From Polytrichum commune (lineage: Eukaryota; Streptophyta; Polytrichopsida; Polytrichales; Polytrichaceae), in the NCBI GenBank assembly GCA_950295325.1, contig OX485807.1, positions 684,501 to 748,500 on the forward strand: a DNA stretch of 64,000 bases. The letters run 5' to 3'. The notes below the pieces were generated by a model that saw only the letters and a program-made list of their open reading frames with translations, did no database searches and was not told the DNA's origin. Position numbers and translations under genes: made by a program. How positions within the stretch are numbered: the first letter of the stretch is position 1; each line of letters begins with the position of its first letter. This document shows positions 35,625 to 46,724 of the stretch, one piece after another.

Positions 35625-35890
35625 CAACTTCAAATCCACAATGTCATGTGACGCTTTCTAAAACAAAAATGACATTTACATTTTCTTCTAAAATGTCATC
35701 TCAATGTCACATGTTTAATAGCATGTCTTATTTCAATTTCTAATGTGTCAATTGATGTGTTATTTTTTTCTTCACAAGTCACACTACATGTCAAATTCCA
35801 AATTGTGAGTGTCAATTGACATGCATTTTGTTTTGGTGCAAGTTTTTGACGTCAAATGTCCAAAAATTGCAAAAACTTTGTCAAAAAGAC
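35625..35890. repeat. Dispersed repeat, empty-site relative of the SINE target
   Basis: Text such as 'acttcaaatccacaatgtca' and 'cacactacatgtcaaattcc' matches the reverse complement of 56040-56191 plus 56589-56625. The copy near 56 kb carries a SINE and this one does not. Confidence 0.65.
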
Positions 35891-35989
35891 ATAAAATTAT
35901 TCAAATCCATAACAATTTGAATGTGTGAGAATATTCTGTGGAATATTGTCATTCCCACATACTGTTGTTATGGATTTGAATAATGTTAT
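35891..35989. repeat. Near-perfect 99-bp foldback
   Basis: The 19-bp arms TTATTCAAATCCATAACAA (35897-35915) and the exact complement at 35965-35983 sit inside a longer imperfect stem of about 45 bp with a tiny loop around 35938-35943. Size and shape resemble either a pre-miRNA or a very short MITE. Confidence 0.7.
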
Positions 35990-36193
35990 GTACACACTAA
36001 CTGCAAGGGAATTTTAAGAAATGAATGTGCGGGCTCCCATTTATGGAGTGCCACGCCGGTTGTTGCACTGGACTGCGACAACCCTCTTTGCATTGTTGCT
36101 CTCGGCCTCCCCCACCTCACCACTCTCCCTTCAGTGCCATATGTAACTACAACGAATGGGCCTTAAAATGCTTGCTGGTCAAATTTATAGTGA

Positions 36194-37134
36194 GGGCCGG
36201 TTTACACTATGGACCATGAAGTCGGACCATGGGAGAGGGCCTTTTCAATGGTTCAAATTCATGGTCCAACTTCTTAAAAAAATCATTCTTGAAAGCCTTG
36301 AGCTCCTCACTAGGTGTAAATTGAATGTGGACCAAGAAGAATGACCATGCACCAAAAAGTGATTGTGTTGATTTTACTTTAATATATGCCAAAAAGGGCA
36401 TTTTTGAAAAAAGAAACAAGTTTGCTCATTCTCTTGTCTTCTCTTGGGCATTACTTGTCTTCACTTCTTGTTAAATGTGTTGAATATGTGGCTTGCAAAT
36501 CTTCTAACGACAATTTTTACAAAAAAAAATGAGCAATTTAATTTGTATATGTTCAATGTAATATACATGTGACATGCACCTTGTGTTGTACATTGAGCAT
36601 TATTTGCAATGCGCTTCACCATGCGTACTCAAATTCTTGAGTTCTAGATGTCTCACATTGTTTGATGAAACATTTGGGAGCAAGTTTAAGGGGTAGGGCA
36701 TGAAAGATATGTTATGTCTCATGGGCTATGATATGATCCAGGCACGTAGAGGGTGGACATGCTTCTCAAGATTCATTACTTCATATAAATGTTGAAAAGT
36801 GTGCCTTGTGAGCCTTTCCTAGTGGTAAGAGTTGTATATAAAGCCCCCCAAAAAAAATTATTAAAAAATTATTATAATGGCATTTCTCTACCATGGGCCC
36901 CTGCCTTTTCCTACCATACCGCCTCTCTTGCCTCTCTCACCGCAAAACCCATTGGACCATGTCAATGTATTAATTGGTCCTTAAAATATATCTTTTGGGG
37001 ACCTCGACCTTCATGGTCACTCTGCCATTTTTTCCTTGGTGTAAACTGAAATGCATGTGGGACGAGTTCAACAGCCAATCAACGCTCTTACAACGCCTTG
37101 GGACGACTTCCTGGTCCATAGTGTAAACCGGCCC
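36194..37134. mobile_element. PIF/Harbinger-like MITE family P, copy 1, with internal insert
   Basis: The left end GGGCCGGTTTACACTATGGA and the reverse-complemented right end are the same for 20 bp. The flanks are TGA and TAA. Compared with the 527-bp copy at 61984 it contains about 400 extra bases (roughly 36440-36840), probably a nested insertion. Frames such as 36789-37049 are echoed in the other copy but show no protein signature. Confidence 0.7.
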
Positions 37135-37189
37135 TAAGTGGGTATTGTTTTAATCGACTCATTCTGCACTTCATTAGGACTAGGCAGCG

Positions 37190-37690
37190 GTGGTTTTGCA
37201 TTGACAATATAGTACCCAAAGGCCTACAAATACCTCACCTCTTCCATTGAACCAAAAAATATGTGGAGCTCCTTTTGAGGGTCTAGTGGAGCCCATCCTC
37301 CGAGAGCGCAAGTTAGTTGGACCCTACTTTAAATTTGAGGACACTCTTGAGCGTATAGAACTCCATGTTGGCTTAACCACATTGGAAGTTGCGGAGAAAC
37401 TCCTCTTCACCACCATGAGTGCTTCCCACGAATTGTCAAAAACAACCAACCCAATGAACCTGTGTATTTTCCTGGCCAAGTACTGAAGTAGTTGTGTGGC
37501 TTTCCAAGGCGCATGCAAGTCCGATTTGTGCCCCACAACAACTTACACATGAGGCATGAAACACTTGGTTTAAGCCACTTCCCACGAAATGAAATCGTTG
37601 TTCATAGGATCCCAAATGTTGCCAAATTCCTCAAGCCCTTCCTATAGAAAACGATGCCCATGTCTACAAAGGCCTTATTTGCAAGCCTTG
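37190..37690 (+). pseudogene. Unidentified coding relic between two MITEs
   Basis: The frame from 37247 reads APFEGLVEPILRERKLVGPY and continues to about 37430. A second frame then reads NEPVYFPGQVLK*LCGFPRR and VRFVPHNNLHMRHETLGLSH up to about 37645. The text is protein-like with a frameshift and stops. No family recognised. It may be a host-gene fragment or a transposon piece. Confidence 0.35.
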
Positions 37691-37713
37691 ATCGTAAACA
37701 AATGCATTGCTAA

Positions 37714-38288
37714 GGGGTTGTTTTACATCATGGACCATGAAGTCTTCCCTTGCTCTTCTAAAACATGTGATCGGTTGTTGATTTCATTATGGGACCACTT
37801 CAGTTTATATCAAGAAAAAATGTAAGAGTGACCATGCATGAATATTGAGCTGCACCGAAGGTTTGTTTTTCATGCCTATATTATCCACTTTCATGATCCA
37901 ACGGATGTTGTGTTGAGGGAGGCAAAAGAGGTTGTCATACTGCAAATGTCATGGGACCATGGCAAAAAATGCCATTCTAACATTTTTAATCATTTTTGGG
38001 GGTTGTAAAACGTTAATGTCATTAACAGAAAAGAAAGGAAGAAAGGGGAGAATGCCAAACATTAAAAAATTATTCCCAAAATTACCCTTTTTGAATATAT
38101 GTTTAAAACATCACCACATCCACTTTTTGGTGCATGGTCACTCCTCTTGGTCCATATTCAATTTACACCTTGTGAGGGGCCCAAAGGTTTTAAGTCTGCA
38201 TTTTTCACAAATTGGATCATGGAAGTGTGACCATGGAAAAAGGTCACATGGCATGGGACAACTTTGTAGTCTTTGATATAAACAACCC
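37714..38288. mobile_element. PIF/Harbinger-like MITE family P, copy 2
   Basis: The left end GGGGTTGTTTTACATCATGG and the reverse-complemented right end GGGTTGTTTATATCAAAGAC form a divergent TIR. The interior shares the 'tgcatggtcactcctcttgg' type text with the copies at 36194 and 61984. TAA precedes the left end and TTA follows the right end. Confidence 0.6.
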
Positions 38289-38305
38289 TTAATACTAGGG
38301 AAATG

Positions 38306-38463
38306 CATTACATTACTCAACACTTGTTGTTTGTTTAATGCCCCATCGGAACATAAGAGTCGGATGGTTAGAAAGCTAAGTCTCTTGCTTAGCTTTTCAA
38401 GCATCCAACTGTTATATTCCAAAGGCCCATTGAACAAACAACAAGTGTTGAGTAATATTATGT
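38306..38463. mobile_element. 155-bp foldback MITE, family B copy 1
   Basis: The arms pair over about 75 bp each. The left arm begins CATTACATTACTCAACACTT and the reverse-complemented right arm begins CATAATATTACTCAACACTT. It is essentially one long hairpin. Related copies lie at 50906, 52755 and 58983. Confidence 0.75.
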
Positions 38464-38739
38464 GCGAGGCTAAGACCACACACATTAATTCATAATTGTA
38501 CAACCAACCAATTGACTACTGTGCAAACAATTATTTAGAAGTTGACCAAAGGTGCTATTGTGGGAGGATCTTACCTTGCACACCACCTTATGATAGCATG
38601 CCCACACAAAGCTAAAATACCATACGGAGGACATGAGGATATTATTAGCAAAAAAGATACTCCTAGTGAAGGTAAGGTTATTTAACACCAATATGTGAGT
38701 TTATTTTTAATTCTAGAAACTATGGAATCATCAACATTT

Positions 38740-40440
38740 GAAATACCCATATGAGCCCAAAAGGAGTCCTAGAAAACCTAGGCATATATCCATAATTAAG
38801 TCATTGTCAATCATATATTCCTCTAGCCACATCTCTTCATTTTTGTTGTCCAAATCAAGAGCCACGCTTTTAGTCTAGTTACTTGTGAAACTAAAAACTA
38901 CCCTAATTGGAGTAAGTATGTGGACGAGGTTGTCCACATATTGCTTCTCCTCCTTGACCAAAAAGCAGTTTTCGCATGCTAAATGATCAATGATACGTTG
39001 AGTGGAGCATTAGAGGAGAATGATGCCGTGAATTTCTCTTCTACGGACAACTACACCTCTACAACCGCAATAAACACATTTGAAGGGAGAGGGCAACCTT
39101 TTTAAGTCCCCTGCAAATCCAAAAAAAAACTTCATGGGATGATTGTTGAAACTAGCCATTGCACTAGCATCTCGGGAAACGACTTCAACATGTCCACAAA
39201 GGTATTGAGTGTTGAGGGGACTTTTCACACCTATACGAATGCACACAAATGTGCTATTCCTTCTATGTTACACCAAGACACATATGTGGTAGTGTTACAA
39301 GATTAGGCACTTAGTGGAAACATTGATTGGCTACCATGTGGAGCCCACCACTAACAATGAGGCATGTCTAGCTTAACCATGACTTTGAACATGAAATCTC
39401 ACTCCATCTTGTTGTATGTTGAGGTCCAAGTTGAGGAAGGTAGCATCATGAATGCTTTGTTTCCTTTGCCCATTGCAAGGATTGTATGTGAGAAGGATAT
39501 TATCAAGGATGTACTCCAAATTTAGAAAATGTACTTGATCATCAATTAGTTGTTTCACCATAATTGATTGCAACCTTTGTTGGAGGTTCTTGGCAAAAGA
39601 TTTTGTAGGTGATGTTCAAGAGGGTGATCAAATGTCATTTGGCGAAGAATTGTTGGGCGCCGCCTTTGGGTAGCAAGGCGATCATCCCTTTGGTGACGCC
39701 ATGTATGAAGTGATCTTTGAGTAGGGTCTCATTGCCCATAGAGGTGAAGTCATCTCCTATGAGGCTTCAATATGCACAAAGTAGATTGAATATTAAACAC
39801 ACACACACAAAAAAATAAAACATACAAAAAATAAAAAATGGTAACCTTCGAGACATGGGCCCGTAACTATGGCCATAGCTTTGATGACTAGTGCCATGTC
39901 TTCTTTTGAAATGGGAGCTTCTAATATCTCCTTAGCTACAACAGAACAAACAAAAAAAGAAAAAGCAACGTTGGTGTTTTGTTTTACATTGATACGTGAT
40001 GTTTGTTCACCACCTCCTAAAGCTACAACAAATAAATTGATGGACACCTTATTCAAGATTATTCACAAAAGGCAACTCTAGTGTGCCTAAGTCCAAACCC
40101 AAGATTCATCCTTATGTGTTTATCTTTGCATTCTTGTAGGCATAGCACATCCATACAGAAAGTATATCTTCTAGAATAATCCCTCATAGATCTCACAATC
40201 ACTTCATTATCCAAGCCCTGCACAAATGAAGTAAGAGTATTGTATGGGGCTTTGAAGAATATAAGACTTTTGTGAAACTCATAAAGAGTAAGACTTGAAA
40301 CAAGGCAATTCTTGAACTGATCCAAGTTTTGATGACTATAAATGTCATCGGAGTTGGAAGTGCCCACAGTATAACAACCACATAGTATACCCTGAATACA
40401 AATACTAATGGATGTTGTATGTCGCGTTAAATCAATCAAA
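38740..40440 (-). pseudogene. L1-like LINE relic: endonuclease start and reverse transcriptase
   Basis: On the minus strand, in several frames, LINE landmarks appear in the right order. First comes FVQGLDNEVIVRSMRDYSRR with DVLCLQECK (endonuclease N-terminus, about 40226-40120). Next are EAPISKEDMALVIKAMA (about 39925-39870), GVTKGMIALLPKGG with LITLLNITYKIF (about 39700-39590), and SIMVKQLIDDQVHFL with YILDNILLTYN (about 39570-39470). Then DATFLNLDL follows near 39440, and last FLVKEEKQYVDNLVHIL with TKSVALDLD (about 38985-38865). The usual F/YADD motif has decayed (HLACENCF). Only about 200 nt separate the endonuclease start from the reverse transcriptase, so most of the endonuclease and linker is deleted. 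Non-functional. Confidence 0.75.
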
Positions 40441-42275
40441 GTGCTTCAACGTTCTTGAGAATAAATTGAAGACAAGTCTTATGTTCCGCTTCCAACATGA
40501 CAAAGTTTGTTGCAAAATTTGTATATCTCAAAAGCGGTGCACGCCTAAGCTTATACATGCAGGGTGTTACCAAAGGGTAGTCCGGTTGACATTTTGGAAG
40601 CAACGTGCAAACTGCCAAATCTGCAAATAATAAGGTCCACAACACAATGGCATTTAAAAATTTATCAATTTACAATATTATTTGAATATTGGAAAGTAAA
40701 AATGAAACACGATTAAGTAATATGATCCAACCCTCAAATTAATATGTCGAATTGTTGTCACAAACATCATAAACAAACATTCAACTATGTATATGTGCAT
40801 TGTAGGGTCAAGATTCTATTAACAATTATGCTTTTTCTTTGTGTTTCTCCCATATTTTAGGTGAACTCAACCCGAGAATTGTGCATGATCCACAATGTTG
40901 ATAGACCAATCTAGACAATAGTTATCAAAGATAACCGCATTACATGTGATTAAGGGAATTCACATCAAACGGTAGTTACTCGATTTTTTAATTTTGGCCG
41001 AACATGACAACCAAGTCGCCAAGATTTCCTCCCTAGCTAGATATTTGTCGTGATAGTACATTATGATCCACATGTCTCCTTTTAGAAAGGAACCATGTCA
41101 TATGGCTTGAGTAACGTCACGATCATCATTCTCCGTCGCCACATTATACGATTTGGTCTAAAGTTAGAAGCATGGAGAACCAACAACTACATACAAGTCC
41201 AGTGAACAAAGTGGCAAAAAACACAACATAGTTTCAAGACTTTAGGCAAAGAACTGATCAATTTTCACATAGTAAATAGAATATTACATAGTTTTCTTTG
41301 AGCAAAAGCAATCATTTATTATTATCATTATCGTCTTCAAGTTCCCACACCAAAATGCCCTCCACTTACTGCTTGCGCAAACAATGCCTTTTGAGGGTTC
41401 GTTTTCTAATCCATCAAGAGCAAGGCCCTTGATCTACACTACAGAGAGTGTCGGTCTTTATGTAATAATGACTTCCTGCATGTGGCTAGAGGAATCCGCT
41501 CCTTTAAAACCCCCGTAACTTACATTAGAGTTTGACTATGATGCTTGTGGGAATCCCACGGGCATCAAGAGGCCACAAATTCCTTCCAAGTTTGGACCCA
41601 CATGAGGGCTTGGCAACGCAGCTAAATGTTGTGGGATTCTGCATGTTTATCACTACCTTAACTTAACCTTAACATCACCCACACAAAATGATGGGGGATG
41701 TTGCAGTTATTGGCGTATGTTTATGTCACTATGCAAAAGTAACCGAGGCAGCAACAATGAAAAATTGCATAGAAGTAAGCCATTGTCATGCGTTGGGTAA
41801 ATTTTACTTTTCATCCAAATATTTTCACTTATTGTAACAAGGTTTGAAATTGTAAAGAGGATGTCGTATCATTGAAAAGGAATTCAAATTGAATCAAAGA
41901 AATTCGTTGAAATCTTTGGTCAAAATTGTACAATTTGGTTTACTCTCCGTTTTTGGACATTGAATGGCCCTCCAATGACCAACATTCCATTGAAAACGGT
42001 AAAAGTACACCTTACCGAGCACCTTAGTGATCCCACATCGAGTTTATGATAGAAGTTCCAAGGAGAAATACCCATAAAGAAATCCAAGCATAGTTTATCA
42101 AGGTTGTCTTGAATGTGACAATTGGATCATCAAGTTGGCATTAATTAGTCTCTATCTCATGGAGGCTATTGTACTCCGCCACTTTGGGAAATAAGTGGGT
42201 TTGAAATCATCATGACGTACTTTCAATCCCATTAGCCTTTTGGCTTTTACGACTCTAACATCAATTTCAATTCAT
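40441..42275. other. Intergenic stretch
   Basis: No intact gene. The first 200 bases may hold more of the L1-like relic (ORF1 or 5' end), since a minus-strand frame at 40645-40436 runs into it, but no motif confirms this. Confidence 0.4.
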
Positions 42276-42883
42276 TGGGTGCAAGCATGGTAAAGTGGAA
42301 TAAAAATGTTCCCGTATACTAAAATCATAACTTTCTTGGTCAAATGCCTAAAAGTAATAGGAAAATGTTATTGAAATTGAATTTGTTTTTTCATAGTGCC
42401 CTCTATCGTTGTATTAAGTAGTCAAATATAGAATATAAAGATGATATCTTCAAATCTTATCATTAAAAATAACACTCAAAAGTAAAGGGCTAAATATGGT
42501 TTGGGATGTAAATTTCATGACCTTCAATATTTTGAACTTAGATTTTTTTTCATATTCCTCGAGCTCATTATAAAATTGAGGGTATCATCTATAAATGTAA
42601 AATATCATCAATTTAATGTAAATTTATGATATTTTTAAAAAATTGTACAAAAACTTGTTGAATATCACTTACATGCACGTCAATTGCATTGTCTTCTAAA
42701 ATATGTGGAATGTTTTGAAATCTTATTGTGAACAAAAATTGCTTGGCTTTGTAAATCAATGTGATTCTTGAATGTTTATGTTTTATTTTCACGATACTCA
42801 AAGTTCAGATATCGTTTCGAGTCACTTTCATTCAAACCTTTGCAAGGATCAAAGAGATGTCCACTTTACTATGCATACATCCA
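42276..42883. mobile_element. TIR element family T, copy 2
   Basis: A 608-bp element. The left end TGGGTGCAAGCATGGTAAAG and the reverse-complemented right end TGGATGTATGCATAGTAAAG are inverted repeats. It is parallel to 9971-10545 over nearly its whole length, including 'gcaaggatcaa' before the right end. No coding capacity. Confidence 0.7.
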
Positions 42884-43711
42884 ATTAATTTTTAGTTGCA
42901 TTAACGAATTATCATGGTTGTTGCCTTGTAAAGTGCATGGCATATACCTTAGATGATTGGCGCACAAGTTATATCTAGCTCAATAATTGTAAATATGCCA
43001 TTGTCTCAATGTTTCATTGCAAGAATGTTTTGAGACCATGGCAGATTGGTGCAAATGATTGCTCCCATTTAAGCGGTTCCTACTCTTGAAGAAACAAGGT
43101 GGGGATGGAATTCAATGTTTTCCATGGCAATCTCTGAAGGCAAATCAACCCCGCTTTGTTCTTTGTTATCAAGAAAAATTAATTACTTCCATTATCTCCC
43201 TCAAGAAATATGTGAAATGTCATTTCCACATACCTTCATTGTTTTCCCGACATATTGAATTGACAATTTCACACATACACTAATATTTTTCAAGTGGTTT
43301 CAACCCCTATCAAAAGAATCTAAGTCCCTTACCTATGTGCACCTTCTAAAGCACTAAAGCATAGGTGACCACAGGGGGACAAAAATATTGAAAGATAAAA
43401 CCAATAAATGAGGTAATTGGCAAGTTGATTAACATGTGCTGACCATTGGGCATCATGGGCATGCTGTCATGGCTAGCTATGGCATAGCATTAATGATAAC
43501 CATGGTAAACTATGTTCATGGACAAATTAGAGCCATATGTTGTACAAATACACGACGGATTTAGACCATGCACTACAAGGAACATGGGTTAGATGAACCT
43601 CACAAATGACAATAACCATAGGAGGCATGTTGCAACATATCAAATTTTGGTGTTCTTTGTGTCAAAATGGTCTAATGACATCAAAAATAAAATGTGCTGA
43701 CAAGCCTCCTA
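42884..43711. other. AT-rich intergenic stretch
   Basis: No gene or bounded repeat seen. Confidence 0.4.
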
Positions 43712-44450
43712 TAAGGTAGAGGGTGCTTAAACCAACACTTTAAGCTATTGCACATACATAAGGCTACATGGTTGATATAAGAAATATATGTTCATATTAG
43801 ACTTTGTTCTAAACATAGGTATAAAGAATGAAAATATGTTTTTAGTCTCAATTAATTATTTGATGAATATTCAAAGTCAAAACCATTAGCTTCCTTAGAC
43901 CAATATATAGGCTAGTGTATGACGACCTTGGATATGATGAGGATCCCCACCTTCATTGCCTAAAACCAACACATTATATTTGGGTACTAGACCCAAGCCA
44001 TATCAAAGACCAACTAGTAAGGGTGTGCAAAATCCACATGGTCACTTCCATGATCCCACCTGGTTCGCTTGCAAAACCATCACCTTGCATCCTGGATGTG
44101 AACCCCCTTTCTGCTTTGTGGGCCTACCTCCGTGACTTTGTGAATAGAATGGCTATAACCCCCCCCCCCCCTTTGCAATATACATAGTGGCTAGAACATG
44201 CATTGACAAGCCACCCTAAACCCATCTTAGACCAACCCGATATAGAGTGGAGCCCGTTACCTACCCTACATGGAGATAGTGGAGGTCGTTATGAAGTGGC
44301 ACCACTAATGGCACCTAAAAGCGTCACTCCGTGGGCCCATACACTCCTACACCACGGGGAACGCTTCAAGATAGTAGAGTGTTGGTGATTGAAAAGTGTT
44401 TATAGATGTTGGTGTTGGGTGGGGTGTTGGTTTTAGCACCCTCTACCTTA
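43712..44450 (+). mobile_element. 740-bp TIR element, family F copy 1
   Basis: A 739-bp element. The left end TAAGGTAGAGGGTGCTTAAA and the reverse-complemented right end TAAGGTAGAGGGTGCTAAAA continue with CCAACAC. CCTA flanks both sides, a possible 4-bp target duplication. It contains a 13-base poly-C run at about 44159-44171. It matches 59855-60591 in opposite orientation. Its frames do not encode a known protein. Confidence 0.75.
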
Positions 44451-44712
44451 CCTATTGTCATTTGAGAGATGTTGTCTAACCCCCTTTTCCTCATATTGAT
44501 ATAACCAAGTAACTAATTTGCGGTGAAATAACTAAACCCAAGATGATAATCACCAACCAAAGACAAGGCACCAAACACATTGACAAGAGCTAACAAATCC
44601 CTCACAACATGATTGCAAGGACTCCAAAATTGAAATTTTATATATAGTAATATCCATCATAAGCTTTGGACGTTTCCCATTATTTATTTAGACATTTCAT
44701 CAAGCATGGTGG

Positions 44713-45062
44713 ATACTACACTAACTATGATATTTAGTGTCATATGGTACTTAATGTCACTATGGTAACTTTTCGGATGACACTTCTTATGAATATGTTG
44801 AACAAAAATTTGTCATGGATGATGGAGGATGCATGATGTGATGAAATATTGTCATGGATGATTGCACTTTGGATGAAAAATCACTTGGTAAGTGACAATA
44901 ATTGCAACACTGTAAATCTATGACCCCCCAATTTTTTTACAAGGAATGACAAATAATGTTGGGTTAATATTTAGTGTTGGTGACACTATACCACGGTTTA
45001 CAATTAGTATTGGGCAAGACAATCAGAATTGTTGACACAAATATCATATTCAGTACAGTATT
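44713..45062. mobile_element. MITE, family A relative
   Basis: The left end ATACTACACTAACTATGATA and the reverse-complemented right end ATACTGTACTGAATATGATA form an imperfect TIR, followed on both sides by TTTAGTGTCA-like text, about 350 bp apart. Confidence 0.6.
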
Positions 45063-45352
45063 AGACCAGTATCGGTTTTTTTAATGTATTCTATAATTTT
45101 TTGGTTTTTTAAATACTATTCACATATTCACATATTCACACCATGGAAAAACCCTTCATACAAAGGTAAAACCATCCCTAATATCAAGCTAGTTTAGAAC
45201 GCTATCGACCCAAATAATAACATGGATATACAAAGTCTCCCTCACCTTGACGCACCCACCAAGCGTCAATGTTCGAGTGCTCTTACAATGTTGACCCCAC
45301 GAGGAGTAAAGTTCTTACGATACCGTATCATTATTGATACCCCCAATCCATT

Positions 45353-45834
45353 CCACCTACACACCGGTCCAACATCGGTCGGCATAGGGGTATGGTTCAT
45401 CAACCCAACCCCGCAGTAACTCTCCTACAACTCGTCAAACCACTCCACAACTCACTCACTCACTCACTCAATCCCTCCCTCACGACCAAATGATGCCGAA
45501 TCGACTTTGCAGGTGAAATGCGCGCCGTTGCCAACACAAAGCGAGCTCGACGCCATTATTGGTGTCGTTGATCATCATCTAGTTAGTTGCATCCACCTAC
45601 ACACACCCCTCTTCGGCATGCATAGGGGAACAGTTCATCAGCCAAGCCTACGATGACGGTGGTGGTGGTGGTGGTGGTAGTCCACGATTCTCTTCGTAAC
45701 TCTTCGTCAAAAACTGACTCCAGGAATGAACTCACAACGCCGGGAAAGGAATGATGCCAAAGCAAGCCACTACTTGGCAGATGGAGAGGAAATGCGCCAC
45801 CGGGGTCTGACTGCGCGCCGTTGCCAACACAAAG
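45353..45834. repeat. Diverged tandem duplication, two units of about 190 and 240 bp
   Basis: Both units start CCACCTACACAC and have 'gttcatca' text 30-45 bp later. Both end with GCGCGCCGTTGCCAACACAA. Unit 1 is 45353-45540 and unit 2 is 45593-45834. Unit 1 has a CTCA microsatellite (about 45453-45472) and unit 2 has a GGT microsatellite (about 45657-45682). GC content is higher than around it. Confidence 0.65.
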
Positions 45835-46364
45835 GGCTTGAGTGCCAACAAAGCCGGGCCTCTTTTTGCACCAAAGGACGTACGGTGGGAGAGGAGGAAT
45901 AACATAAGATAACATAAGATTATAGCGCACCTCAATGATCTCCTCCTCCTTCCTCTACACACACCCCCCCCCCCCACCGGTCTTCTCCAGTTGACCTCGG
46001 ATGCCTCACCATTACCAATTACTGTGGTACCACGAATCGAAGGTGGGAGAAATTCGTAAGCCCGTGCCAGTACACGCCGCATGCATGTGATCTACAGATC
46101 TCGTGTCATGTGTCATGGAGGTGGGTACTTGTAAACAGTCGGCCTGGTGGTCCATCCGTAAACTTGTCCATTCGGGGCACAAAACAGCAGTGAGTGCTTT
46201 AAATAAAGCATGGGAATTTCTTCTATTTATAGACCGTTTTGACTTTCAAGGGGGAAATGGCTTCAGAGAATCCAGATTATTGAGCGCAGTTCGTCGAGGG
46301 TCTTGATATATACGTGGAGTTTTGAAAATAGGCCTCATCCCTAGTATGTGGGGGGCTTGTTTGA

Positions 46365-46724
46365 ATGGGGATCGGTGGTACCCTAGCTATGGCGACGACA
46401 GTGTTTGGGGAGAACCGACCACTAGTTGCAGATGCAACGGTCGAGTTTCAGAAAGACGCGGTTGAAGTTCAAGACTGGAGGAGGGAAATTAGCACTGGGT
46501 TTTAGAGGAATCTGGAGAATATGCCTCGGATTGTTAGAGAAAACCAACGTATGTCAACGTGTACCCAGTTGGACTTGGAAGCACTGTGGTCTTGGCCGAT
46601 TGTGCCCGAAAATCTCCCCCGGACAGACGACAGATGGGTTTATGAAGATACCATGGGAACACGTTGGTCAGTTGTAAAGTCATCCAGTGGGAAGCTGAAA
46701 AGACCACGATCCAAACTTTTATAG
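46365..46724 (+). pseudogene. Unidentified small ORF with one in-frame stop
   Basis: From ATG 46365 (or 46389) a frame runs to TAG 46722-46724 with a single internal TAG at 46503-46505. The translation is acidic and protein-like (ENRPLVADATVEFQKDAVEV, then TQLDLEALWSWPIVPENLPR), ending in a basic tail (KLKRPRSKLL). A TATATACGTGG word lies near 46308. No family recognised. It could be a recently broken small gene, an exon of a larger gene, or captured sequence. Other frames here are open too, so the call is tentative. Confidence 0.3.

Noticed and set aside
36815-36850. A-box-like CCTAGTGGTAAGAG as a second SINE
   Set aside because: No B-box, tail or target duplications found. It lies in the ~400-bp insert of a family P MITE.
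43915-44187. 90-codon frame echoed at 60086-60322 in the other family F copy
   Set aside because: The similarity follows from the shared 740-bp element. The frames differ in start and end and run through a homopolymer tract, so coding is not supported.
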